Source: Anniella stebbinsi (Eukaryota > Chordata > Lepidosauria > Squamata > Anniellidae). Taken from it: a DNA stretch of 64,000 nt. Below the pieces are notes generated by a model, which was not told the DNA's origin, did not search any database, and worked only from the letters and a program-made list of their open reading frames with translations. The DNA lies in contig JARDYH010000005.1 in NCBI GenBank assembly GCA_029215795.1, positions 38,508,001-38,572,000 on the forward strand. Reading direction: 5' to 3'. A program made the position numbers and the translations under genes. Of the stretch, positions 43,914 to 53,660 are shown one piece after another; within the stretch, counting starts at the first letter, position 1, and the number at the start of each line of letters is the position of its first letter.

Positions 43914-44089
43914 ACCCTGTTCAGATGACACACTAAGCCACAATGGTTAAGCATTTTGAGCTAAACATTATGGTTTAGCATGTCATGTGAAACATTCCTA
44001 ACCATGGTGACTACATAACAATGATTTAAACACACTCACAAACCATTTAGTGGCCTAACCATGGCTTAGTGTGTCACCTGAACAGACCC
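43914..44089. mobile_element. MITE GTTCAGATGACACACTAAGCC, probable TSD TTT
   Basis: GACCCTGTTCAGATGACAC at the left and GTGTCACCTGAACAGACCC at the right are near-perfect inverted ends. TTT adjoins both edges. It lies ten bases left of the L1 target duplication. Confidence 0.7.
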
Positions 44090-44099
44090 TTTGTGTGAC

Positions 44100-44117
44100 A
44101 GAAAGACTTCCAGTCCC
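44100..44117 (+). repeat. L1 target-site duplication, left copy
   Basis: AGAAAGACTTCCAGTCCC is repeated exactly at 48331-48348. It marks the left edge of the L1 insertion. Confidence 0.9.
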
Positions 44118-44336
44118 AAAAGTGTGAGACTGTGTACGGTGGTCCTACGGAAGAAGGCAATTGCTTATAGCTGGGGATACCCAGTTTTTTTGAGATTTAT
44201 GTGGCTGGGGAAACAACACAGAATAACATCATGTGAGCAAGGGATGGAATTGTTGGAGAAGTTGGGATTGATTGATGAAACTGCAGATGGAGGAACCGAG
44301 GTGGAGAAAGGTGCAGTAGGAGGAAGTAGTCAGTGA
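44118..44336 (+). pseudogene. L1 ORF1 C-terminal fragment
   Basis: From the left duplication the frame runs about 72 codons to a stop at 44334-44336. It includes YSWGYPVFLRFMWLGKQHRI and EQGMELLEKLGL. This fits the end of the C-terminal domain of L1 ORF1 protein, a nucleic-acid chaperone that coats L1 RNA. The RRM and coiled coil are missing. A 230-bp G-rich spacer separates it from ORF2. Confidence 0.7.
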
Positions 44337-44568
44337 ATGAATTTTGGTTTTAAAAAAAAGGGATGAAAGAAGAGATTTTAAGGGAGGGGAGAGTCTGTCG
44401 TTACTCCTGAATCATGGGGTCGCTTCCCCCCCCAAAGAGTTCTAAAATAATTTGGGGCCATTGCCCAGGAGGGTCTGGTGAGGAGGGGGGTGAAGTTTGG
44501 GGTAAGTGTGGGGGGGAGGGAGAGGGTGGGGGTATGTGTAACACAAGGGGAGACCAATGTAGAGTATC

Positions 44569-47500
44569 ATGTCTGGGAAGATGGAAAATAAATTAAGAGT
44601 TGCAACTTTAAATGTTAAAGGGCTGGGAACTGTTATAAAAAGGAAGAGGATAGAAGCGTTGTTAAAAAAAGGTAAAGCAGATGTTATATTTTTGCAAGAA
44701 ACTCATCAATCGAAGGATGGTGTAAATGAGCTTAGGATGAGGGATATGGGCATTTATGAAAAGGCATGTGGTACTTCTAAAGCAAAAGGTGTAGCGATAA
44801 TAATTTCAAAAAAATGTGGTATTAATATACTAAAAGTTAAAAAGGATGAATCTGGAATATTTTTGATATTTTTTTGTACACTGGGGGAGGAGGAATATAT
44901 ACTGATTAATGTATATGCACCAAATGGGAAACAGTTGGAATTCTTTGATGAAGTCTTTAATGCTGTGGGAGATATGGGGAAAATGAGTATTGTGATGGCA
45001 GGTGATTTTAATATGGTGATAGATAAAGGAAAAGATAAAGATAATATCTTGAGAGATTATAAAGGGGGTGGTAAAACGGGTTTAAGCAAACTGATGGTGG
45101 AAAAAGAATTATTGGATGTTTGGAGAGTATTAAAAGGTGATGAAAGGAAATATACTTTTTACTCACCGAAGTATAAGAGCTATTCTAGGATAGATTTTAT
45201 GTTTATGTCAAAGAATTTGATATCTAAGATTATAGAATGTGATATAGGAGTTATTAAAGTCACGGACCACGCATTAATGACTATGGATATTAAAATGAAG
45301 AAGGATTATAGAGAAGCAAAGAGATGGAGAATGGATACAAGGATTTTAAATGATAAAAGTATAGTTGAAAAAATGAAAAAAGAAATTCAGACAATATGGG
45401 ATATTAATGAAATAGAGCAAAACTCTCATGAGATAGTATGGGACACGATGAAGGCAGTTGTAAGAGGGTTGTGTATTAGGGAAACGTGTACTCTAAGAAG
45501 ACAACAGGAAGTACAAAATAAAAAGATAGAAAAGGAGATAAGAAATTTAGAAGAACAATTAAGAGTAATAAAGGATAGACGCCTATATGCTCAGCTTCAA
45601 GCTAAAAAGAAGGAACTAGAGAAAGAGGATTTAGAATGGGTACAAAAGGAATTGTTATATTTGAAAAGGGATTTTTTTGAATATAGTAATAAAAATTCTA
45701 GGATGTTGGCTAGGTCCACTCAGTCGAAAAAGGCAAAGAATACGATAGGGGCAATTAAAGACAAAACAAGGAAAAGCTGTAATTTAATGAAGGAGAAATT
45801 AAATATTTTTCAGGAATTTTATAAGGAATTATATGCATCAGATATGGGTCCACAGGCAAGAGTAGTGGAATATGTAGAGAGAAATTGGAAAATAAGATTA
45901 CAGGGTATGGATAGGGATTATATGGAAGGTTTGGTAACAGAAAAGGAAATAGAAGGAATTATTGATAAATTAAAAGGAGGGAAATCTCCGGGGATAGATG
46001 GGTTGGGGTCGGAGTATTACAAGATTTTCAGAGATATATTGATACCAAAATTGAAAATATTGTTTAATAGTATAATAGAGGGAGGGAAGACCCCACCATC
46101 GTGAGATCATTCCTTGATTATATTAATCCCGAAACCAGACAAGGACCTGACGGACCCAGCTTCTTATAGACCAATATCTTTAATAAATCAAGACTCAAAA
46201 ATATTTACAGCAATAATGGCAAAAAGATTGAGTACTTTTATAAATAAATATATTAGAAAGATCAATGTGGATTTATTTCAGAAAGGCAAATGCCTAATTT
46301 AATTGGAAAAGTGTTGAATATAAAATATAAAATAATATATAAAAGCAGGGTTGTTAGCATTAGATATTTTTAAAGCCTTTGATTGCGTGGAATGGCCAGC
46401 ATTAAAAACAATTATAAAAACATTTGGGTTTGGAGATAAATTTATAGGAGTGATTGATCAGTTGTATAGAAATAATAAAGCAGAAATAATGGTTAATGAT
46501 GGGTTAACGCAACAGATTATCTTGGCCCGGGGTACTAGGCAAGGGTGCCCACTTTCCCCGATTTTATTTGCAATAGTAATAGAAATTTTGGCGAATGTGA
46601 TAAGGGAAGATGTAAGATTAAAGGGGATAGGAGGGAAAGAAAAGGTTAAGATTAATATGTTTGCGGATGATACATTATTGACTTTAGAAGGTCCTCTAGA
46701 GAGTGGGGAGGTGACATTTGAGAGAATTTGGGGAAATTACTGGATTGCAAATTAATTGGGGGAAGTCAGAAATGATGTTATTCAATTATAATAAGAAGGA
46801 GATGGAGGAGTGTAAGATAAAACTAGGTCTTAAGATTAAAAATATAGTGTGTTATTTAGGAATTAATATTGCAAAAGATCTAGATAGGTTAGAAGAAATT
46901 AATTTTAATAGTTTGAAAAAACAGATAGGGGAAAAATTAGAGGCTTATAGAAAATTAAAGCATTCATGGTTTGGTAGAATAGCGGTTATTAAAATGAAGA
47001 TATTACCTAAGGTTAATTTTTTGTTTAGAATGTTACCAATTAAAATAACGGAAGTAGAGTTAAAGAGTTGGCAAAATATGATAAATGCTTATTGCAATGG
47101 AGATAAAAAAAGCAAGGATTAATAAAAGGTTATCATATAAGACACAAAAGAAAGGAGGGTTGGGACTTCCAAATATAAAGATGTATTATATAGCTAATCA
47201 ATTAAGACATGTCGTAAATGGTATATTAGGGGAAGATGACTTAGAATGGCTAGAGACGCAAACAGGAGAACTAGAATTAAAATTGCAAAATATTTTTTTT
47301 ACCAAAATACAAAAGAAAGATTTAAAGGGACTGGATAACCCATTTTTAAAAAATATTTTAGAGATTTGGGAGAAAGTTAAAGGAAAGTTAATACCAGGAG
47401 ATTCTCCTCTTACTCCAGTTGTAGTAATGGAAAACTTCCCAGGGAATTTTTAAAGAGAGCTGGAAGGGGGATTGAGGGGTCAGAAAATTATTAAATTGAG

Positions 47501-48328
47501 AGATTGGTTGAAAAGAATGAGTAATAAGGAGCAAATAGGAGAGATATTAAGAGGACAAAAGTTAGCTTGGTTCAAATGTATACAATTGGAACAATGGACA
47601 CAGGATTGGAAAAAGAAGAATAAGGATTGTAGAGATAATACAAGATTTGAAGAATTAATTGAATCAAGAGAAAAGAAAGGGGAAAATAAAAATAAAAGAG
47701 GTTTGATTAGTGAAATATATAAAATTATGATAGAGGACGATGACCACCGAGATTCTCTTAAAATGATTTGGGAAGATGATTTAAAGGAACAAATTAATGA
47801 ATTTAACTGGAGGAAGATTTGAGACGCAAGAATGTTAAAATTATTGTCGGTTAGGATAAAGGAGAATTATTATAAAGTAGCATGGAGATGGTATTTAACG
47901 CCAGGGAGATCTCACCAGATTGATAAAAAAAAATCTAAGAACTGTTGAGGGGTTGTCAGGAGGTTGGAACTTACTTTCATATGTGGTGGAGTTGTCAATA
48001 TGTACAAAAATTTTGGAAAAGGGTGTTTAAAGAAATAAGTGTAATAATGGGAATTAATGTGGAAATTAGTCCTAAGTTGGCTTTACTATCAATATGGGAT
48101 AAAGGAATAGGGAATACAAGTATGAAGGAATTGATTAACAACCTCCTGGCACCCGTTAGATTAATGATAGCTAAGAATTGGAAAGTGCAAGGGAATTATA
48201 CAATAGAAGAATGGTATAAAGATATATGGGATATTGCGCTTAATGACAAGTTAACGTGTAATTTGAAAGTAAGGAGAGGATTATCCAGGAAGAATGATTT
48301 TGAAAATATACGGAGTAAATATATATAA
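44569..48328 (+). pseudogene. L1 ORF2 (endonuclease plus reverse transcriptase), broken
   Basis: The start at 44569 (or 44578) gives ATLNVKGLG, then IFLQETH (endonuclease), GDFNMV at 45001 with its catalytic Asp, and RIDFMFMS and TDHAL. The RT part holds LIPKPDKDLTDPASYRPISL, DIFKAFDCVEW, RGTRQGCPLSPILF and FADD at 46660-46671. A C-terminal region has GTYFHMWWSC, the L1 cysteine-type segment. The frame is broken by an in-frame TGA at 46102-46104, a shift and return near 46250-46350, a shift near 46735, a shift near 47090, a stop near 47451, and a shift before 47945. It once nicked target DNA and copied L1 RNA; it is now inactive. Confidence 0.9.
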
Positions 48329-48330
48329 AA

Positions 48331-48348
48331 AGAAAGACTTCCAGTCCC
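48331..48348 (+). repeat. L1 target-site duplication, right copy
   Basis: Exact copy of 44100-44117. Confidence 0.9.
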
Positions 48349-48524
48349 CCCAGATCACCGACTAGAAAATACAGTGCTCCCCCCCCCAAATACAGGAGTT
48401 GTGTATCCCTGATGTAAAAGAAGTAGAAAACTTATCTTATAAATCATGGGATATCAAGGAGAGGATTGGCAAAACCCTATATGAACCAAACTGTTACTTG
48501 TGCTGGTAGAATCGTGCGTTATAT

Positions 48525-49457
48525 CAGGGGTAGGGAACCTCTAGCAGCCTGATGGCTGAATTCAAGTTCAGAAAAGCTCTCGGGGGCTGCTTTCTAGTGG
48601 TGGGTGGGGCCAAAAGCACAGTGAACAGAAGCAAAGGGGTGGCCCAAAATACAAGAAATACCAACATATTGTAGCTTAACGCTCTTACTCCAGTAACTAA
48701 GCCCTTTGTGAGGCATTTCAACATTGCAGAGTGTCATGTTTCTGAGCCCTCCCGCTGAAGTGCGAGAGAATAAAGGGGCCTGCCAAGTAATCTACAAAGC
48801 TTTATTCAACAAATAAACAGTTCTTCGCACCACAAGAGAGTTTAAACCCTAGGGACTTTCCTTTAAGCTAACACTTGGCTAAACCAAGCGAGACAATTGT
48901 CCTTTCAAAAAGAGGGAAAGCCTTTTCCCTGAGCCCCTTTAACTTCAAGGAGGATTTCTCTGAAGAAGTCTTTGGCAAGAAGATAGCCGAGCCAATTACC
49001 TCTATCCTTCTTTTAGCTCCGCCCATCTGTGTCTGCGGCGGACTCTAGGATAAGCCAACTCTGAAGTCCCTTCCCCCTGTGAGAATTCCTGAGTTTCCAC
49101 AGATTGTGTTAGAAGATGTCACTGATAAGGTCTGGTGAAGCTTCATCCCCGGCTGGTGAAGAGCCTGGGAGAATCACCTCCCCCACTTCCCGTGTAGGCT
49201 GGTATGTTTCTTGTCCTGTCGCTTCTTCTTCAGAATCTGATTCCAATTGATAGCCTGAAGCTCCTTCTTCTACACTATGGGGAACAGGCCTGGTCATGAC
49301 ACAGAATAGAGAAAAAACTGCATAAAAGCCAGGGAACCACCAAACAATCGGTGGTTAGGGGAAAGGGGGCGGGGCCAGGGAAGGGGCGGGACCATCTGAA
49401 AAACTCCAGAGAGCCAAAATGGGACTCCAGGAAGGCCAATTTTAGCCCCTTGTCCTG
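48525..49457. mobile_element. hAT-like repeat (copy 3), split by a solo LTR
   Basis: CAGGGGTAGGGAACC at the left and CCCCTTGTCCTG at the right. The middle matches copies at 18313 and 40985 (GTGGGTGGGGCCAAAAGC, CATATTGTAGCTTAAC, AGCCAGGGAACCACC). A solo LTR occupies 48732-49301. No clear 8-bp duplication was seen. Confidence 0.65.
48732..49301 (-). mobile_element. Solo LTR (copy D), TSD CAGAG/CAGAA
   Basis: On the minus strand it begins TGTCATGACC and ends ACATGACA, so the two ends are inverted for seven bases (TGTCATG/CATGACA). The flanks CAGAG (48727-48731) and CAGAA (49302-49306) match at four of five positions. An AATAAA signal lies at 48801-48806 (complement). The ATG at LTR base 5 opens a 62-codon frame to 49109, rich in Glu, Ser, Asp and Pro. 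It is inserted inside a hAT-like repeat, whose two halves lie on either side. Confidence 0.82.
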
Positions 49458-50283
49458 TGGTCCCCCCCCCCCTCCCAGCTATATAAACACTCAAATTCCC
49501 TGGTTCCATGTTGAGTTGTGAAACTTAATATAAAGCTACTGTCAGGAAGCATTTTAAAGTAATTTCTCTGTCCTCAACTTGAGGTTTTCGACCGCATTAG
49601 ATATCCAGATATCGAATGGAAAGAATGAAAGTAAAACGTAATGTTAAAAAAGCCAGGTCCAAAGGTCAGTGAAAATGCAAATTTTATAAAACTCATCCTG
49701 CACCATAGGGTGGCTTTAAGAATGTTGAGCTATAAAGAAATATCCACTTGTTTAAGCCACAAAAGGCTCTCTACCATATCACCTGCTGAGCAATAAAGGC
49801 CTCCGTCTCTTGCCTCGAAAGAACAAGCTTGTGAAAAACCTTTCCTACTCATCTCAGGCTCTCTAATATTATTGAGGTCAGAATCTCCCAGTAGATAGGT
49901 ATGGCAACTGCATGTAGTGCATAGCCTCAGATCTCCTCCTATGGGTGATGTAAGTAGCTCAAGTCGGTGGGTGAACCCTGTTTTGGGGATGAAAATGCCT
50001 CAAGGGCAGAGTTTGTGTATTGTTTACAAGGACTTCTGTCATAATCCAGGGTGCTGCCTTGTTTTATTTTTAAAGACACAACTGCACATTCATGAGTCAT
50101 ACTTCATTATGAATATATATCAAAGGTTTTAACCTGAGAGCCAGAATATATTAGACACTTCTACCTCTTAAGGGTTGGATTAGCAGTTTCCCTACCCTTG
50201 TGGCAAGGTGCTTCTGTGTGGGGCCCATCCTTATCCTGCCATCAAGTTTAACACAGCTAACCATCTAAATCATTTACACTGTG
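49458..50283. other. Unclassified intronic sequence
   Basis: No element or exon recognised. Confidence 0.4.
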
Positions 50284-50594
50284 TAGGGTGACCATATGAA
50301 AAGGAGGAGAGGGCTCCTGTATCTTTAACAGTTGCATAGAAAAAGGAATTTTAGCAGGTGTCATTTGTACGCATGCAGTACCCAGTGAAATCCCCTCTTC
50401 GTCACAACAATTAAAGCTGCAGGAGCTATACTAGATACAAAAGAGGGCAGGGTGCCTGCAGCTTTAACTGTGGTGATGAAGAGGGAATTTCACCAGGTGC
50501 TGTATGCATACAAATGACACCTGCTGGAATTCCCTTTTTTATACAACTGTTAAAGATATAGGAGCCCTGTCCTCCTTTCCATATGGTCACCCTA
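50284..50594. mobile_element. Dimeric palindromic MITE, family GGTGACCATATG (copy 7)
   Basis: TAGGGTGACCATATG to CATATGGTCACCCTA, perfect 13-bp ends plus TA. Best-preserved termini of the family. The internal junction near 50430 has lost most of the inner terminus. Confidence 0.88.
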
Positions 50595-50919
50595 GCATTG
50601 TGTGTAGAGTCTTCTGTGGCCAGGGCAGCTGTTTCCTAGATCATGGCTGGTGAGGAAACTCCACACATAGTTGAGCAGATGCACATGGTATGCCCACAGT
50701 CATGGCAGGGAGCACCATACAGAAGTGTCACCATGCAGAAGTGGCTGGGCATGGGGGATTGGATCATATGCACTCTGGCCCCAGAGAAGACCTGTAAATG
50801 CCAGAGACATTTCCAAATGTTGTGATATAGGGCTGCTCCTTATTAAGGGACCTTTTTCTTCTTAATCTAAAGATACCAGAGTACTAAGTCAATACAAAAG
50901 TCAGCACTTTACTCTAGGA
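50595..50919. other. Unclassified intronic sequence
   Basis: No element or exon recognised. Confidence 0.4.
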
Positions 50920-51020
50920 CAGGGGTGGACAACTTGTGGCCCTCCAGATGTTAGCCCTAGCTAATATAGCCGATGATGAGGGATGATGGGAGTTACAGCC
51001 CAAAAACATCTGCAGGGTCC
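50920..51020. repeat. Palindromic hAT-like MITE
   Basis: CAGGGGTGGACAACTTGTGG at the left and ATGATGGGAGTTACAGCCC at the right arm. The right terminus is eroded. Confidence 0.7.
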
Positions 51021-51424
51021 AGGCACTTCTCCCGAGTTTGGAGAATGGTGGGGCATTTCCCTGGCCTGCCAGACCTGGGTTAAAAGAATCATTTGTGAAG
51101 TTTTAGTTGTAACTGTCAAAAAGTGTATAAAAATAAAATACAGGCTTTGGCCCCAAATGTTCACTTTTCCTAAAGTCATGGAAATATATCATGTGATATG
51201 CCATGTGGCTCACAGACTCACAGTGGCTGTTACTCTCTCCGCAGGATCCAGTATCAGTGTGTGAACCATTTGCCTCTTGAACATTGTAGCTGCTAGCCTG
51301 GGTCTGACATCTTTTTGCCAGAATAACACAGGTCTTTACAGGAAAGGTTGCTAGCTAGGCTGTGCTAAAGATAATGGATATCCTCCTTGTGAGAAGATCT
51401 GTAGTAAGACTGAAAATATACATC
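51021..51424. other. Unclassified intronic sequence
   Basis: No element or exon recognised. Confidence 0.4.
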
Positions 51425-51427
51425 TAA

Positions 51428-51782
51428 GGTCCCCTCTACAAGGATTTGCTTTTGCGCCCGGTTAGGCGATTATGCGCATAATCGCTGAAGCGCATTTACA
51501 CCTAATCCCTCTGCACGAGAGGCGGTGAGAGGCGGCGAAGCACATTAACGGATGACCAAAATGCGCTTTCCAAGTAGCTAATGAGCATAAGCGCTTGTTC
51601 ACATAGTCAAAATGCGCTTTAACGGCCGGAGCAAAATAAAACTCGCGATTTAACGCGCATTCGATAATGCGCATAATCGGAGAGATAACGCGCCTCTACG
51701 CCCGATTTGCGCTCCGTTCTTGTAGAGGTAAATTTTTTAAAGCGCCTTGAAAGAGCTTTAAACCTCTCTTGTAGAGGCAGCC
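51428..51782. mobile_element. CpG-rich MITE, TSD TAA (copy 2)
   Basis: This 355-bp element runs from GGTCCCCTCTACAAG to CTTGTAGAGGCAGCC. TAA flanks it at 51425-51427 and 51783-51785. It matches copy 1 (10544-10899) along its length, including the palindrome CGATTATGCGCATAATCG near 51467-51484 and TTTAACGGCCGG. CG dinucleotides remain frequent, which is unusual for methylated vertebrate repeats and suggests recent activity. Confidence 0.82.
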
Positions 51783-51904
51783 TAAATTTGTTTCTGTTCA
51801 GAACAGATTCTTGTCCTTAAGTATTTGAATTGTGTGTGCAGAACTGGCTGTTATGTAGGTAAAGGCAGAATTCCTGCTAGAATTTGTAACTCTCAAACCA
51901 CTGC

Positions 51905-51934
51905 AGTGTGTGTGTGTGTGTGCGTGTGTGTGTG
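51905..51934 (+). repeat. (GT)n microsatellite
   Basis: GT units with one GC break. Confidence 0.85.
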
Positions 51935-51941
51935 ACTTCCC

Positions 51942-52020
51942 CAACCTGGCACCCTCCAGATGTTGGGACTATAACTCCCATCATCCCCCCCAACAAGCAT
52001 GGGATGATCCAGAGTCCACC
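51942..52020. repeat. Palindromic hAT-like MITE, partial
   Basis: TTCCCCAACCTGGCACCCTC and AACTCCCATCATCCC; left arm plus centre. Confidence 0.65.
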
Positions 52021-52956
52021 TGGATCAGAAAGTCTGATGTATATGAATAAGTAACTGTTCTCCAATAGAAGAAGAAAAATTACTAAACTGAAATCCTGCA
52101 TATTCTTTCCATGTATACATTCTGTTTTGCAGAGACTGTAGCCCTATTCAGGCATTCCTGATGATTAAACGCATGAGGACAGAGAGAGTGTGCTCGTCTC
52201 ACCTCCCTGTCATTGCTCTTCTCACTCTTTACCTGCAAAGGGCAATTTTGTGAAGTGGGGCGCGTCCTCTATCCTTGGGTCTCTCTATGAGATCTGGAAT
52301 GACGATTAATCACTACATTTCAGGAACCCCTGAATAGGTCTTATCTTAACATGGCAACAACTAATTCAATATGAGTGATTTTGTTAGGACCGGCTTTCCT
52401 GGAATTCTACCTGGGCACTAAAATGTAAAAGGTGTACCTTTACACACAACTTTAGGAAGGTTCTTTATCTGGCATACTCTTTCTCAGCACTGAAACATAA
52501 GCAGATATGATGAGATAAACAGTATGAGAAAAATACAGACTAATCTGTTTTTCTTTAAATGTGTACACAAAGCAAGGGAGAATTCTGCATTAAGAACCAT
52601 TAAGTAATGGAGACCAGAGACATGAACAAGAGGCAGTACTTGAGCATATCCTTTTAATTGGAAAGGCAGGATATACATTTTTGTATAAAGTATATAAAAG
52701 ATATATACTCTGCACTCCTGGGATCAGCACACCTATTAATCAGGAGTCAGGAGATACCCCTAGAAAACATCGTATCTTCCTTAATTAGTCCTAGTTCTAA
52801 AGGGCTCTTTTGTTATTGTTCCAGTAACAAATTAGAACTTTCCTTATTAAAGCTCAGTTGTGCTTGCCAGAGTAGGCAGAGTTGTGATTGTGACCCCAAA
52901 GTTCCTAGCAGCCACAGTTTCCTACTTCCTTACCCATCACTGTGAAAAAGGCTATA
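52021..52956. other. Unclassified intronic sequence
   Basis: No element or exon recognised. Confidence 0.4.
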
Positions 52957-52984
52957 GCAGGGGTGGACTACCTGTGGCCCTTTA

Positions 52985-53130
52985 TAGGTTAAAACCAGCA
53001 CCTTGAATCGGACTCAGAAACATACAGGCAGTCAATGTAAGTGGACCAGGGTCGGTCTTATATGTTTGAACCTTCTGATCCCCATTATCAATCTGGCTGC
53101 CGCATTTTGCACAAAAAGGTTCTTCTAATC
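52985..53130 (-). mobile_element. L2/CR1-group LINE fragment
   Basis: CCAGCACCTTGAATCGGAC and CAATCTGGCTGCCGCATTTTG are the complement of a segment downstream of the RT core in this LINE group. Flanked by pieces of the palindromic MITE at 52957-52985 and 53140-53252. Confidence 0.6.
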
Positions 53131-53139
53131 CTACAGTCC

Positions 53140-53252
53140 AAGGGTGGACAACTTGCAAACCTACAAATATTGTTGCACTGCAACTTCCATAAGCCTTAAC
53201 CAATATAGCCATTGGTGAGGGATGATGGGACTTGCAGTCCAACAACATCTAA
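53140..53252. repeat. Palindromic hAT-like MITE
   Basis: GGGTGGACAACTTGC to TTGCAGTCCAACAACATCT with the centre AATATAGCCATTGGTGAGGG. Confidence 0.65.
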
Positions 53253-53660
53253 AGCCTTACATGGCTTGGGACCACAATACCTGATGGAATGCTCTCCCGA
53301 CATGAACCTACCTATACATTACATTCAACATCTAAGGTCCTCCAATTATCGAATGATCTCCCCGACGAGGCCTGCCTGGTGCCAACATTGCCATCTTTTC
53401 GGCGCCAGGACAAGACTTTTCTTGTCTCCCAGGCATTTAGCAGCATATGTTGAGTTTTTAATCAGTCCCAGATCTATCTTCAGATTTGGCTGAGAGCTCG
53501 AAGTTGTTTTTAATTGTATGTTGTCTTTTGTATGCTGTCTGTTTTACACTTTTATGGTTTTAGATTTTATATATCAATTTTTAATGTTTAATGTTTTAAT
53601 CTTTTGTAAACCGCCCAGAGAGCTTCGGCTATGGGGTGGTATAGAAATGTAATAAATAAT
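53253..53660 (+). mobile_element. L2/CR1-group LINE 3' end with AATAAT tail
   Basis: AAAGCCTTACATGGCTTGGG begins the match to the coding end, followed by AGGCATTTAGCAGCATATG. The UTR has AAACCGCCCAGAGAGCTTCG and CTATGGGGTGGTATAGAAAT. It ends in an (AAT)-rich tail. Confidence 0.75.

Larger units (their letters stand above)
44118..48330 (+). mobile_element. 5'-truncated L1-clade LINE insertion (4.2 kb)
   Basis: The insertion lies between two exact 18-bp direct repeats (44100-44117 and 48331-48348). It has the layout ORF1 tail, spacer, ORF2. The coding strand is A-rich, as in L1. It was cut during reverse transcription inside ORF1. There is almost no 3' UTR: the ORF2 stop is followed by two A bases and then the duplication. 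Confidence 0.92.
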
